A stretch of DNA of 64,000 bases from Calidifontimicrobium sp035325925 (GTDB lineage: Bacteria > Pseudomonadota > Gammaproteobacteria > Burkholderiales > Burkholderiaceae_C), in contig NZ_DAOKZA010000019.1 in NCBI RefSeq assembly GCF_035325925.1, positions 1-64,000 on the forward strand, written 5' to 3'. Both the position numbers and the translations under genes were made by a program. The notes beneath the pieces were generated by a model. It was not told where the DNA came from. It did no database searches and worked only from the letters and a program-made list of their open reading frames with translations. How positions within the stretch are numbered: position 1 is the stretch's first letter; each line of letters begins with the position of its first letter. This document shows, one piece after another, positions 24,911 through 34,041 of the stretch.

Positions 24911-25561
24911 ATGAAGTTCACCGCTTTCGAGCGTTCGCTGCAGGGGACCGGAGCGAGCCGCCGCCTGCGCAACGCGGGCAAGGTGCCGGGCATCGTCTAC
25001 GGCGCCGGCGAGCCGAGGATGATCGAGCTCGACCACAACGCGCTGTTCTTCGCGCTGAAGAAGGAGGCGTTCCACTCGTCGCTGCTCGACATGGAACTCG
25101 GCGGCAAAACCGAGAAGGTCCTGCTGCGCGACTTCCAGATGCACGCCTTCAAGCCGATCGTGCTGCACGTCGACTTCCAGCGCGTCGACGAGACGACGCG
25201 CCTGCGCAAGAAGGTGCCGCTGCACTTCAGCGGCGAGGAGAACTCGCCGGCGGTGAAGACCGACAAGTGCCTGGTCAGCCACGTCGCCACCGAGCTCGAG
25301 GTCGAGTGCCTGGCCTCGCAGCTGCCCGAATTCATCACGATCGACCTGTCGCAGCTGGTCAAGGGCCAGTCGCTGCACGCCAGCGACCTCAAGCTGCCGA
25401 CCGGCATCAAGTACGTGCGCCGCGGCACGCTCAACCCGGTGATCGTCGCCGTGACGGTGCCCAAGGAAGAGGAAGAGGCCGCGCCGGCGCCTGTGGTGGC
25501 CAAGGCCGAGAAGGGCAAGCCGGCCAAGGGCAAGAAGGACGAGAAGCAGAACAAGAAGTGA
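24911..25561 (+). CDS. rplY: 50S ribosomal protein L25 (CTC/TL5 form)
   Basis: L25 binds 5S rRNA. This 216-residue long form has the RNA-binding N-terminal domain (MKFTAFERSLQGTGASRRLR, GKVPGIVYGAG) plus the C-terminal TL5 beta domain (VPLHFSGEENSPAVK, ECLASQLPEFITIDLS) and a 35-residue Lys/Ala/Glu tail that is probably disordered. GGAG lies 7 bases before ATG 24911. The order prs-rplY-pth is conserved in Proteobacteria. A tandem array of hairpins follows the gene. Confidence 0.96.
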   Translation: MKFTAFERSLQGTGASRRLRNAGKVPGIVYGAGEPRMIELDHNALFFALKKEAFHSSLLDMELGGKTEKVLLRDFQMHAFKPIVLHVDFQRVDETTRLRKKVPLHFSGEENSPAVKTDKCLVSHVATELEVECLASQLPEFITIDLSQLVKGQSLHASDLKLPTGIKYVRRGTLNPVIVAVTVPKEEEEAAPAPVVAKAEKGKPAKGKKDEKQNKK

Positions 25562-25596
25562 TCGCAGACGCGGCACCACAGCGTCTGTCCCCCCTT

Positions 25597-25722
25597 GGGC
25601 CCCGCTCTGGCGGGGCCCTTTCCGGTCCCGGGCCCCGCTTCGGTGGGGCCCTTTCCGTTCCCGGGCCCCGCTTCGGTGGGGCCCTTTCCGTTCCCGGGCC
25701 CCGCTTCGGTGGGGCTTCTTGT
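25597..25722 (+). terminator. Tandem array of about four 33-bp terminator-like hairpins
   Basis: Four head-to-tail units start at 25597, 25630, 25663 and 25696. Units 2 and 3 are identical over 33 bases; unit 1 differs at a few positions and unit 4 ends early in CTTCTTG. Each has a GGGCCCCGC/GTGGGGCCC-type stem with a TTCG loop, then CTTTCC. The unit length is a multiple of three, so false repeat proteins appear in every frame. It lies between rplY and pth. Several weak terminators in series may give strong termination, or buffer replication slippage. Confidence 0.7.
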
Positions 25723-25737
25723 TGCCGTTCGCGCCCG

Positions 25738-25743
25738 GATAAT
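25738..25743 (+). promoter_or_regulatory. -10-like GATAAT abutting the pth start codon
   Basis: Seven bases (CGATCGC) separate it from the pth ATG. There is no Shine-Dalgarno sequence, so a leaderless transcript starting after the terminator array is likely. Confidence 0.5.
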
Positions 25744-25750
25744 CGATCGC

Positions 25751-26377
25751 ATGATCCGACTCCTCGTCGGCCTGGGCAACCCGGGCCCCGACTACGAACC
25801 CACCCGCCACAACGCCGGTTTCTGGTGGGTCGGCGCGGTGGCACGCAAGCTCGGTGCGACGCTGGCCCCCGAGCGCGGCCACCAGGCAATGCTCGCGCGG
25901 GTGAACCGCGCGGGCGGCCCGCTGTGGTTGCTCGAGCCGCAGACGTACATGAACCTGTCTGGCCGCTCGGTGGCCTCGCTCGCTCGCTTCTACAAGATCG
26001 CGCCGCAGGAGATCCTCGTCGCGCACGACGAACTCGACCTGATGCCGGGCCAGGTCAAGCTCAAGCTCGGCGGCGGGCACGCCGGGCACAACGGATTGAG
26101 GGACATCGTCGCGCAGCTCGGCAGTGCCGACTTCTGGCGACTGCGACTGGGCATCGGGCACCCGGGCGTCAAGTCCGAGGTCGTGCACTACGTGCTGAAG
26201 AAGCCCGCGCCCGAGCAGCGTGAAGCGATCGAGCAGTGCATCGCGCGCACGCTCGACGCGCTGGACCTGCTGCTGGCCGGCGACATGGAGCGCGCGACGA
26301 TGACACTGCACGCCAAGCCGGCGCGGCCGAAGCTGCCGCGCCCCGACGCCGCCCCGCCGGCGGCCGCGACGCCGTGA
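25751..26377 (+). CDS. pth: Peptidyl-tRNA hydrolase
   Basis: Pth frees tRNA from peptidyl-tRNAs dropped by the ribosome. The 208-residue protein begins MIRLLVGLGNPGPDYEPTRH, with substrate-binding Asn10 and catalytic His20. It has the conserved PQTYMNLSG and HDELDL segments and GGGHAGHNGLRDI. A Pro/Ala-rich tail of about 20 residues is unlike the compact E. coli enzyme. The stop overlaps the next gene by GTGA. It is separated from rplY by the hairpin array and seems to have its own promoter. Confidence 0.96.
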   Translation: MIRLLVGLGNPGPDYEPTRHNAGFWWVGAVARKLGATLAPERGHQAMLARVNRAGGPLWLLEPQTYMNLSGRSVASLARFYKIAPQEILVAHDELDLMPGQVKLKLGGGHAGHNGLRDIVAQLGSADFWRLRLGIGHPGVKSEVVHYVLKKPAPEQREAIEQCIARTLDALDLLLAGDMERATMTLHAKPARPKLPRPDAAPPAAATP

Positions 26378-26727
26378 ACACCCGTCACGCGCTGCTGGGT
26401 TGCGCGCTGCTGATGGCGCTGGACGCCGCCGCGCAATCGACGATCTATCGCTGCGGCGACGGTCGCGTGTTCTCGCAGGCCCCGTGCACCGACGGCCGAG
26501 CCCTGGTGGTCGACGCGCGCACCGACAGCGCTGCAGCGAGCGCGGCGCTCGACGTGGCCCGGCGTGAGGCCGCGCTCGCGGCACGCCTGACGCAGGAGCG
26601 CCGCTCGCGCGAGGCCGAGGCGTACGTGCTCAGGCGCGCCGCAGGCCTGCACACGGCGCCGCGCCCTCGCGACGACGACGAGCCGCGGCGCACATCGCGG
26701 CGCGGCAAGGCACCCAAGGCCGGCTGA
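26374..26727 (+). CDS. DUF4124-like exported small protein
   Basis: This 117-residue protein has a signal peptide (residues 1-22, cleaved near DAAAQS) and a short DUF4124-type core (STIYRCGDGRVFSQAPCTD) with two cysteines that could form a disulfide. An Arg/Ala/Glu-rich helical C-terminal half follows and ends in a basic tail. DUF4124 proteins are periplasmic and of unknown function. GTG 26374 overlaps the pth stop (GTGA), so its translation is coupled to pth, though no functional link is evident. It converges on the ferredoxin gene. Confidence 0.75.
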   Translation: MNTRHALLGCALLMALDAAAQSTIYRCGDGRVFSQAPCTDGRALVVDARTDSAAASAALDVARREAALAARLTQERRSREAEAYVLRRAAGLHTAPRPRDDDEPRRTSRRGKAPKAG

Positions 26728-26751
26728 CCGCGACCGAGCGGCGCCGCAGCG

Positions 26752-27018
26752 TCAGCCAGCCGATGCGGCGGCCTCCGCCTGCAAGCGGCGGAATTTCGCC
26801 CACAGCGTGTCCTTCGACTCGACGCGAGCCGGGTCGACCGGGATGCACGCGACCGGACACAGCTGTACGCACTGCGGCTCGTCGAAATGGCCGACGCACT
26901 CGGTGCAGCGGTCGGGGTCGATGCGGTAGAACTCGTCGCCCATCGAGATCGCCTGGTTCGGGCACTCGGGCTCGCAGACGTCGCAGTTGATGCACTCGTC
27001 GGTGATCATCAGCGCCAT
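26752..27018 (-). CDS. YfhL-type 2[4Fe-4S] ferredoxin
   Basis: This 88-residue electron carrier has two cluster motifs: CINCDVCEPECP (Cx2Cx2Cx3C), and a second with a long insertion, Cx2Cx8Cx3C (CTECVGHFDEPQCVQLCP). The insertion is typical of the YfhL/FdxA-like group. The start MALMITDECIN is the usual N-terminus. In Proteobacteria this gene often follows coaD, as here. The partner redox enzyme is not identifiable from this locus. Confidence 0.9.
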   Translation of the reverse strand: MALMITDECINCDVCEPECPNQAISMGDEFYRIDPDRCTECVGHFDEPQCVQLCPVACIPVDPARVESKDTLWAKFRRLQAEAAASAG

Positions 27019-27046
27019 GGCGCCAGGTCCTCCGGGTCTCGCGGGT

Positions 27047-27547
27047 TCAGGCCGACGACGCCACGCGCCCGTTCAGCCGTTCGAGCACGAAGGGTGACAC
27101 GAACTTGGAGACATCACCGCCGAGGGTGGCAATCTCGCGCACGAAGGTGCCGCTGACGAACTGGAACTGGTCGCTCGGCGTGAGGAACAGCGTCTCGACG
27201 TGCGGCATCAGCTGGCGGTTCATGCCGGCCATCTGGAACTCGTACTCGAAGTCGCTGACCGCACGCAGCCCGCGCACGACCACCTTGCCCCCGTTGTCGA
27301 CCACGAAGTCGCGCAGCAGCCCGCGAAAAGGGATCACCTCGATGTTGGGGTACGGCTTGGCCGCCTCCTTCGCGATCTCGAGCCGCTCGGCGATCGTGAA
27401 CATCGTGCGCTTGTGGTGCCCGGCGGCGACGGCGACGATCAGTCGCTCGAACAGCCGACTGGCGCGCCGCATCAGGTCCTCGTGGCCGAGCGTCATCGGG
27501 TCGAACGTGCCAGGATAGACGGCGGTCAGGCGGGTCGTCGAGGTCAC
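27047..27547 (-). CDS. coaD: Phosphopantetheine adenylyltransferase
   Basis: CoaD transfers AMP to 4'-phosphopantetheine to make dephospho-CoA. The 166-residue protein has VYPGTFDPMTLGHEDL with the nucleotidyltransferase T/HxGH motif, and FVSGTFVREIA near the end in the place of the family ISSTxVR motif. Start GTG 27547 overlaps the rsmD stop as GTGA. The rsmD-coaD-ferredoxin order is common in Proteobacteria; being the tail of a histidine operon is less usual. Confidence 0.96.
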   Translation of the reverse strand: MTSTTRLTAVYPGTFDPMTLGHEDLMRRASRLFERLIVAVAAGHHKRTMFTIAERLEIAKEAAKPYPNIEVIPFRGLLRDFVVDNGGKVVVRGLRAVSDFEYEFQMAGMNRQLMPHVETLFLTPSDQFQFVSGTFVREIATLGGDVSKFVSPFVLERLNGRVASSA

Positions 27548-28139
27548 GGCGCGCTCCTGCGGTCGGGGTCCGGGTCAGTGTAGCTCGCGGGTTGCAGCAG
27601 ATGGGCATGCACCGCGCCGGCGCGTGCGTGGCGGCGCAGCACCCATCCGGGTGCCGGCACGAACGCCTGCGATGCCTCCAGGTAGACGACGCCGCCCGCG
27701 CGCAGCAGCGGCCCTGCCGCCGCCAGCGCGGGCGCGGAGAGACCCGCGTCGAACGGCGGGTCGATGAACACCAGGTCGAAGCGGGCGGGCCCGCAGCGTG
27801 CCATCCACGTCAGCGCGTCGGCCGCGACGACCTGCACCTGGGCGGCCCCGAGCCGCTGCGCGCTGCGGCGCAGGCTGTCGATCAGCGCGGCGTCGCGTTC
27901 GACCAGCACCGCCTCGGCGGCACCTCGCGACGCCGCCTCGAAGCCCAGCGCGCCGCTGCCGGCGAAGGCGTCGAGCACGCGCCAGCCCGACAGGTCCTGC
28001 CCCAGCCAGTTGAACAGCGTCTCGCGCACGCGGTCGGGTGTGGGCCGTAGTCCGGGCCGGTCGGCCACCGGCAGCTTGCTGCGCTTGAAACGGCCGCCGA
28101 TCAGTCGCACCTCGCGCGGTGGCGCGCCGCGCGGGCGGG

Positions 28140-28143
<4 letters not shown>
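27544..28143 (-). CDS. rsmD: 16S rRNA (guanine(966)-N2)-methyltransferase
   Basis: RsmD methylates G966 of 16S rRNA using S-adenosylmethionine. In 199 residues it shows RLIGGRFKRSKLPV, the region GLRPTPDRVRETLFNWL, the SAM motif LDAFAGSGALGFEAASRG and the catalytic motif FIDPPFDAG of N-methyltransferases. GTG 28143 overlaps the hisF stop by GTGA, and its stop overlaps coaD in the same way, so three unrelated proteins are translated as a coupled chain. Confidence 0.95.
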
Positions 28144-28918
<775 letters not shown>

Positions 28919-28919
<1 letters not shown>

Positions 28920-29665
28920 CAGGGGGCGCCGTTCAGTTCGTCCGCCCGCGATTGCGCGGCGGCGAAGTCGAGCGCACCGGTGTAGATGCTGCGCCCGCAG
29001 ATCACGCCCTCGATGCCTTCGTCCTCGACGGCGCACAGGCGCTCGACGTCGGCGAGGTCGGAGAGGCCACCCGAGGCGATCACGGGGATCGTCAGTGCCT
29101 GCGCGAGCTTGACGGTCGCGTCGATGTTGATGCCGGTGAGCATGCCGTCGCGGCCGATGTCCGTGTAGATCACGGCCTCGACGCCGTAGTCCTCGAACTT
29201 CTTCGCCAGGTCGATCACCTCGTGGCCGGTGAGCTTGCTCCACCCGTCGGTGGCGACCTTGCCGTCCTTCGCGTCGAGCCCGACGATGATGTGGCCGCCG
29301 AACGCGGTGCAGGCGTCGCGCAGGAAGCCGGGGTTCTTCACCGCCGCGGTGCCGATGATGACGTAGCTCAACCCGTCGTCGAGGTAGCGCTCGATCGTGT
29401 CGAGGTCGCGGATGCCGCCTCCGAGCTGCACCGGGATCTCGTCGCCGACTTCCCTGAGGATGGCCCTGATCGCCGGTTCGTTGACGGGCTTGCCGGCGAA
29501 GGCGCCGTTGAGGTCGACCAGGTGCAGGCGGCGTGCGCCGGCGTCGAGCCAGCGGCGCGCCATCGCCGCCGGGTCGTCGCCGAACATCGTCGAGACGTTC
29601 ATGTCGCCCTGTTGCAGGCGCACGCACTTGCCGTCTTTGAGGTCGATGGCCGGGATCAGCAGCAT
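28919..29665 (-). CDS. hisA: Phosphoribosylformimino-5-aminoimidazole carboxamide ribotide isomerase
   Basis: HisA catalyses the Amadori rearrangement of ProFAR to PRFAR, the substrate of HisFH. The 248-residue TIM barrel starts MLLIPAIDLKDGKCVRLQQG with catalytic Asp8, and has the opposite acid in YTDIGRDGML and phosphate sites in QLGGGIRD and IASGGLS. It sits 66 bases after hisH. All expected residues are present. Confidence 0.97.
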
Positions 29666-29731
29666 GGCTCGCTCAGAGCGGGGGTGGACAAACGGGGCGC
29701 GAGGAGCGCGTGGCGGACCGCAGCAGGGTGG

Positions 29732-30379
29732 TCAGGGCTTCCAGTGCAGGAAGTTGCGGTACAGGGCCAGGCCGTGGGCGGCGCTCTTCTCGGGATGGAA
29801 CTGCGTCGCGAAAATGTTATCCCGTGCCAAGGCACAGGTAAAGCGCACGCCGTACTCGGTTTCGCCGGCGGTGTGGCGCGCGTCGGACGGTTGCGCGTAG
29901 TAGCTGTGCACGAAATAGAACCACGCGCCGTCGGGCACGCCCGCCCACAGCGGGTGCGCACGCGTCTGGAACACGCGGTTCCAGCCCATCTGCGGCACCT
30001 TGTAGCGGCTGCCGTCGGGCTGCAACTGCCCTTCCGGCCGGAAGCGCTTGACGCGCCCGCCGATCAGGCCCAGCCCCGGCGTGTCCTGCTCCTCGCTGTG
30101 GTCGAGCAGCATCTGCATGCCCACGCACACGCCCATCAGCGGCTTGTGCGCGGCGGCGTGCAGCACGGCGTCCTTCAACCCCGAGTCGTGCAGTTCGCGC
30201 AGGCAGTCGCGCATCGCCCCCTGCCCCGGCAGCACGACACGCTCGGCGGCGTAGACCTCCTCGGGGTTGGCCGTGACGATGACCCTGACGTCGGCATCGC
30301 GCGCCACGTGCGCGACCGCCTGCGACACCGAGCGCAGGTTGCCCATGCCGTAGTCGACGACGGCCACCGTTCTCGTCAT
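29732..30379 (-). CDS. hisH: Imidazole glycerol phosphate synthase, glutaminase subunit
   Basis: HisH hydrolyses glutamine and channels ammonia to HisF. The 215-residue class I amidotransferase has VVDYGMGNLRSV at its N-terminus, the nucleophile Cys in MGVCVGMQMLL, and the His-Glu pair in TQFHPEKS. It starts 3 bases after the hisB stop, and is followed by hisA and hisF, so the whole synthase is encoded together. Confidence 0.97.
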   Translation of the reverse strand: MTRTVAVVDYGMGNLRSVSQAVAHVARDADVRVIVTANPEEVYAAERVVLPGQGAMRDCLRELHDSGLKDAVLHAAAHKPLMGVCVGMQMLLDHSEEQDTPGLGLIGGRVKRFRPEGQLQPDGSRYKVPQMGWNRVFQTRAHPLWAGVPDGAWFYFVHSYYAQPSDARHTAGETEYGVRFTCALARDNIFATQFHPEKSAAHGLALYRNFLHWKP

Positions 30380-30382
30380 GGC

Positions 30383-30979
30383 CTACAGCGTGCCTTTCGT
30401 CGACGGCACGACGCCCGCGGCGCGCGGATCGATCGCCGCGGCCATGCGCAGCGCGCGGCCGAAGGCCTTGAACACGGTCTCGCACTGGTGGTGCGCGTTG
30501 ACGCCCTTGAGGTTGTCGACGTGCAGCGTCACCAGCGCGTGGTTGGCGAAGCCCTGGAAGAACTCGTAGGTGAGCTGCGTGTCGAAGCCGCCGACCATGC
30601 CGCTCGTGAACGGCACGTGCAGGTGCAGCCCCGGGCGGCCCGAGAAGTCGATCACGACGCGCGACAGCGCCTCGTCGAGCGGCACGTAGGCGTGGCCGTA
30701 GCGCACCAGGCCCTTCTTGTCGCCCACGGCCTTCGCCACTGCCATGCCGAGCGTGATGCCCACGTCCTCGACCGTGTGGTGACCGTCGATGTGCAGGTCG
30801 CCCTGCGCCTCGACCTCGAGGTCGATCAGCCCGTGGCGCGCGACCTGGTCGAGCATGTGGTCGAAGAAGCCGATGCCGGTGGCGAGCTTCGACGCGCCGG
30901 TGCCGTCGAGGTCGACCCGCACGCGGACCTGCGTCTCCCGGGTGTCGCGCCGGACTTCGGCGATGCGGTGGTCGGTCAT
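30383..30979 (-). CDS. hisB: Imidazoleglycerol-phosphate dehydratase
   Basis: This monofunctional dehydratase (198 residues) lacks the phosphatase domain of the E. coli fusion. Its metal-binding histidine motifs are DGHHTVEDVGI and AHHQCETVFKAFG. ATG 30979 gives the normal N-terminus (MTDHRIAEV); a GTG at 30985 overlaps the hisC stop as GTGA and may be used for coupling, adding two residues. The histidinol-phosphate phosphatase must be encoded elsewhere. Confidence 0.96.
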   Translation of the reverse strand: MTDHRIAEVRRDTRETQVRVRVDLDGTGASKLATGIGFFDHMLDQVARHGLIDLEVEAQGDLHIDGHHTVEDVGITLGMAVAKAVGDKKGLVRYGHAYVPLDEALSRVVIDFSGRPGLHLHVPFTSGMVGGFDTQLTYEFFQGFANHALVTLHVDNLKGVNAHHQCETVFKAFGRALRMAAAIDPRAAGVVPSTKGTL

Positions 30980-30981
30980 CG

Positions 30982-32076
30982 TCACAGACTCGCTTTCAGG
31001 GCGTCGAGCATCAGCGTGTTCTCGTCGGGCGTGCCCACCGTCAGGCGCAGGCAGTTCGCCAGCAGCGGGTGCAGCGCCGACACGTCTTTCACCAGCACGC
31101 CACGCTGCTTCATGCCGGCGAAGGCGCGTGCGGCGTCGCTCACGCGCACCAGGATCATGTTCGCCTCGCTCGGGTAGGCGCGCACGCCGCCCATGTCGCG
31201 CAGCGCGCGCTGCAGCCGCTCGCGCTCGGCGCGCAGCAGCGCGGCCTGGCGCGCGTACTCGTCGGCGTGCTCGAGCGCGAACAGCGTCGCCTCCGCGTTG
31301 AGCACGCTGACGTTGTACGGCGGGCGCACCTTGTCGATCTGCTCGACGAGCGCCGCGGCACCGGCCATGTAGCCGAGGCGCACGCCCGCCAGCCCGAACT
31401 TGGACAGCGTGCGCATCACGAGCACGTGCTCGTGCGCCGCCATGCGCTGCATCCAGGTGCGCGACGCGAACGGCTGGTACGCCTCGTCGAACACCACCAG
31501 GCCGTGCTGCTGCGCGACCGCGCCGACGACGCGGTCGATCACGGCGTCGTCCCACAGGTTCGCGGTGGGGTTGTTCGGGTACGCGAGGTAGGTGATCGCC
31601 GGGCGGTGGCGCTCGATCGCGGCGAGCATCGCCGCCTCGTCGAGCTCGAAGTCGCTCGCGAGTGGGACGCCGACGAAGCGCAGGCCCTGCAGCTTCGCCG
31701 ACATCTCGTACATCACGAAGCCGGGCACCGGCGCGAGGATCGTCGCGCCGGGCACGTCGCAGGCGAGCGCGAGCAGCGCGATCAGCTCGTCGGACCCGTT
31801 GCCCAGCATCAGCTGGCAGCCTGCGGGCAACTCGACAAAGCGCGCCAGCGCCTCGATCACGTCGGCCACGCACTGCGCCGGGTAGCGGTTGATCGCCACG
31901 CGGGCCAGCCGCTCGCCGAGTTCGCGCTGCAGCTCGGGCGGCAGGCGAAACGGGTTCTCCATCGCGTCGAGTTTCACGAGCCCGGCGCTGGGCTGGATCG
32001 CGTAGGCGTGCATGCTCTGCACGTCCTGGCGGATCGTGCACGCGATGCGCTCGGCGAGCGTCGGCGTCGCGCTCAT
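30982..32076 (-). CDS. hisC: Histidinol-phosphate aminotransferase
   Basis: HisC is a PLP enzyme that converts imidazole acetol phosphate to histidinol phosphate. The 364-residue protein has LMLGNGSDELI and YPNNPTANLW, and the PLP-binding lysine in MRTLSKFGLAGVRLGY. The N-terminal segment KLDAMENPFRLP is typical of the family. It lies 7 bases after hisD and just before hisB. Confidence 0.96.
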   Translation of the reverse strand: MSATPTLAERIACTIRQDVQSMHAYAIQPSAGLVKLDAMENPFRLPPELQRELGERLARVAINRYPAQCVADVIEALARFVELPAGCQLMLGNGSDELIALLALACDVPGATILAPVPGFVMYEMSAKLQGLRFVGVPLASDFELDEAAMLAAIERHRPAITYLAYPNNPTANLWDDAVIDRVVGAVAQQHGLVVFDEAYQPFASRTWMQRMAAHEHVLVMRTLSKFGLAGVRLGYMAGAAALVEQIDKVRPPYNVSVLNAEATLFALEHADEYARQAALLRAERERLQRALRDMGGVRAYPSEANMILVRVSDAARAFAGMKQRGVLVKDVSALHPLLANCLRLTVGTPDENTLMLDALKASL

Positions 32077-32083
32077 CGCAGCC

Positions 32084-33397
32084 TCATCCGCGCAACCTCA
32101 TGCGCGCCGCCTCGGCGTGCGCCGGCAGCCCTTCGCCGTCGGCCAGTTCGCCGGCGATCGGGCCGAGTGCCATCGCGCCGGCGTCGCTGACCTCGATCAG
32201 GCTCGAACGCTTGACGAAGTCGTAGACGCCCAACGGCGACGAGAACCGCGCGGTGCCCGACGTGGGCAGCACGTGGTTCGGCCCGGCGCAGTAGTCGCCC
32301 AGGCTCTCGCTGGTGAACGCGCCGAGGAAGATCGCGCCGGCGTGCCGCAGCAGCGGCTCCCAGCGGTGCGGGTCGGCGCTCGACACCTCGAGGTGCTCGG
32401 GGGCGATGCGGTTGCTGATCTCGCACGCCTCCTCCATCGAGCGCGTGTGGATCAGCGCGCCGCGGCCTTCGAGCGAGGCGCGGATGATGTCGCGGCGCGG
32501 CATCGTCGGCAGCAGCCGCTCGATCGCCTGCTGCACGCGATCGATGTAGGCGCCGTCGGGGCTGAGCAGGATGCTCTGCGCGAGTTCGTCGTGCTCGGCC
32601 TGGCTGAACAGGTCCATCGCGACCCAGTCGGGCGGCGTCGTGCCGTCGGCCAGTACCAGGATCTCGCTCGGGCCGGCGATCATGTCGATGCCGACCTGGC
32701 CGAAGACGTGCTTCTTCGCGCTGGCCACGTAGGCGTTGCCCGGCCCGGTGATCTTGTCGACGCGCGGCACCGTGGCCGTGCCGTAGGCGAGCGCGGCCAC
32801 CGCCTGCGCGCCGCCGATCGTGAACGCACGGTGCACGCCGGCCACCGCGGCGGCAGCGAGGACCAGCGGATTTCTCTCGCCGCACGGCGTGGGCACCACC
32901 ATCACGATCTCGCCGACGCCGGCCACCTGCGCCGGAATCGCGTTCATCAGCACGCTCGACGGGTACGCCGCCTTTCCGCCCGGCACGTAGATGCCCACGC
33001 GGTCCAGCGGCGTGACCTTCTGCCCGAGCAGCGTGCCGTCGGCGTCGCGGTAGCTCCAGCTGCGGCAGCAGGCGTGACGCTGGCGATCGTGGTAGTCGCG
33101 AACGCGCGCGGCAGCCGCCTCCAGCGCCGTGCGCTGTGCCGGCGTGATCGCGGCCAGCGCTGCCCGCAACTCGTCGCGCGTGATCTCGAGCGCCGCCGCC
33201 GACGCCCTCTCGACCCCGTCGAGGCGCGCCGTGTACTCCAGCACCGCGGCGTCGCCGCGTGCGCGCACGTCGGCCACGATCTGGGCGACACGCGTCTCGA
33301 TCTCGTGATCGGTCTCGGCCGACCAGTGCAGCATGCGCTGGAAGTCCTGCTCGAACTCGAACGCGGCGGTGGTCAGGCGGCGCACGGCGACGGTCAT
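32084..33397 (-). CDS. hisD: Histidinol dehydrogenase
   Basis: HisD oxidises histidinol to histidine in two NAD-dependent steps using a zinc ion. The 437-residue protein has VGIYVPGGKAAYPSSVLMN, DKITGPGNAYVASAK, the zinc and catalytic residues in SQAEHDELAQS, and the acid-base pair in IAPEHLEV. ATG 33397 overlaps the hisG stop (ATGA). An extra CC pair near residue 108 is unremarkable. Confidence 0.97.
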   Translation of the reverse strand: MTVAVRRLTTAAFEFEQDFQRMLHWSAETDHEIETRVAQIVADVRARGDAAVLEYTARLDGVERASAAALEITRDELRAALAAITPAQRTALEAAAARVRDYHDRQRHACCRSWSYRDADGTLLGQKVTPLDRVGIYVPGGKAAYPSSVLMNAIPAQVAGVGEIVMVVPTPCGERNPLVLAAAAVAGVHRAFTIGGAQAVAALAYGTATVPRVDKITGPGNAYVASAKKHVFGQVGIDMIAGPSEILVLADGTTPPDWVAMDLFSQAEHDELAQSILLSPDGAYIDRVQQAIERLLPTMPRRDIIRASLEGRGALIHTRSMEEACEISNRIAPEHLEVSSADPHRWEPLLRHAGAIFLGAFTSESLGDYCAGPNHVLPTSGTARFSSPLGVYDFVKRSSLIEVSDAGAMALGPIAGELADGEGLPAHAEAARMRLRG

Positions 33398-34041
33398 GGC
33401 TTCTCGGCGACGGCAGCGGCGAAGGCGTCGATCAGCGCGCGCAGCGGCTCGCGCTTGAGCTTGAGCGCGGCCTGGTTGACGACCAGCCGCGACGAGATGT
33501 CCATGATGCGCTCGACCTCGACCAAGTGGTTCGCCTTCAGCGTGCTGCCGGTGGACACCAGGTCGACGATCGCGTCGGCCAGGCCGGTCAGCGGCGCCAG
33601 TTCCATCGAGCCGTACAGCTTGATCAGGTCGACGTGCACGCCCTTGTCGGCGAAGTGCTGGCGCGCCGTCTGCGTGTACTTGGTGGCCACGCGGATGCGC
33701 GAGCCCTGCCGCACCGCGCCGGCGTAGTCGTAGTCGTCGCGCACCGCCACGCTCATGCGGCAGCGCGCGATCCTCAGGTCCAGCGGCTGGTACAGCCCGG
33801 TGCCGTCGTGCTCGAGCAGAACGTCCTTGCCGGCGACGCCGAGGTCGGCGCCGCCGTACTGCACGTAGGTCGGCACGTCGGAGGCGCGCACCAGCACGAC
33901 GCGCAGGTCGGCGCGGCTGGTCGGCAGGATCAGCTTGCGCGAGCGCTCCGGATCCTCGAGCACCTCGATGCCCGCGCGCGCGAGCATCGGCAGCGTCTCG
34001 TCGAAGATGCGGCCCTTGGACAGCGCGAGGGTGATCGTCAT
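33394..34041 (-). CDS. hisG: ATP phosphoribosyltransferase, short form
   Basis: HisG joins ATP and PRPP in the first committed step of histidine synthesis. At 215 residues it is the short form: the catalytic core is present (ITLALSKGRIFDETLPML, VQYGGADLGVAGKDVLLE, and the PRPP loop DAIVDLVSTGSTLKANHL) but the C-terminal regulatory ACT-like domain is missing. In this class activity and histidine feedback need the HisS-like partner HisZ. No hisZ is in the window. The start overlaps murA by ATGA. Confidence 0.96.
   Translation of the reverse strand: MTITLALSKGRIFDETLPMLARAGIEVLEDPERSRKLILPTSRADLRVVLVRASDVPTYVQYGGADLGVAGKDVLLEHDGTGLYQPLDLRIARCRMSVAVRDDYDYAGAVRQGSRIRVATKYTQTARQHFADKGVHVDLIKLYGSMELAPLTGLADAIVDLVSTGSTLKANHLVEVERIMDISSRLVVNQAALKLKREPLRALIDAFAAAVAEKP

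Noticed and set aside
25595..25750. A repeat-rich open frame (Gly-Pro-Ala-Ser-Val-Gly-Pro-Phe units) running into pth
   Set aside because: The repeats are the 33-bp hairpin array read in frame. The same pattern appears in other frames, and pth has its own ATG at 25751.
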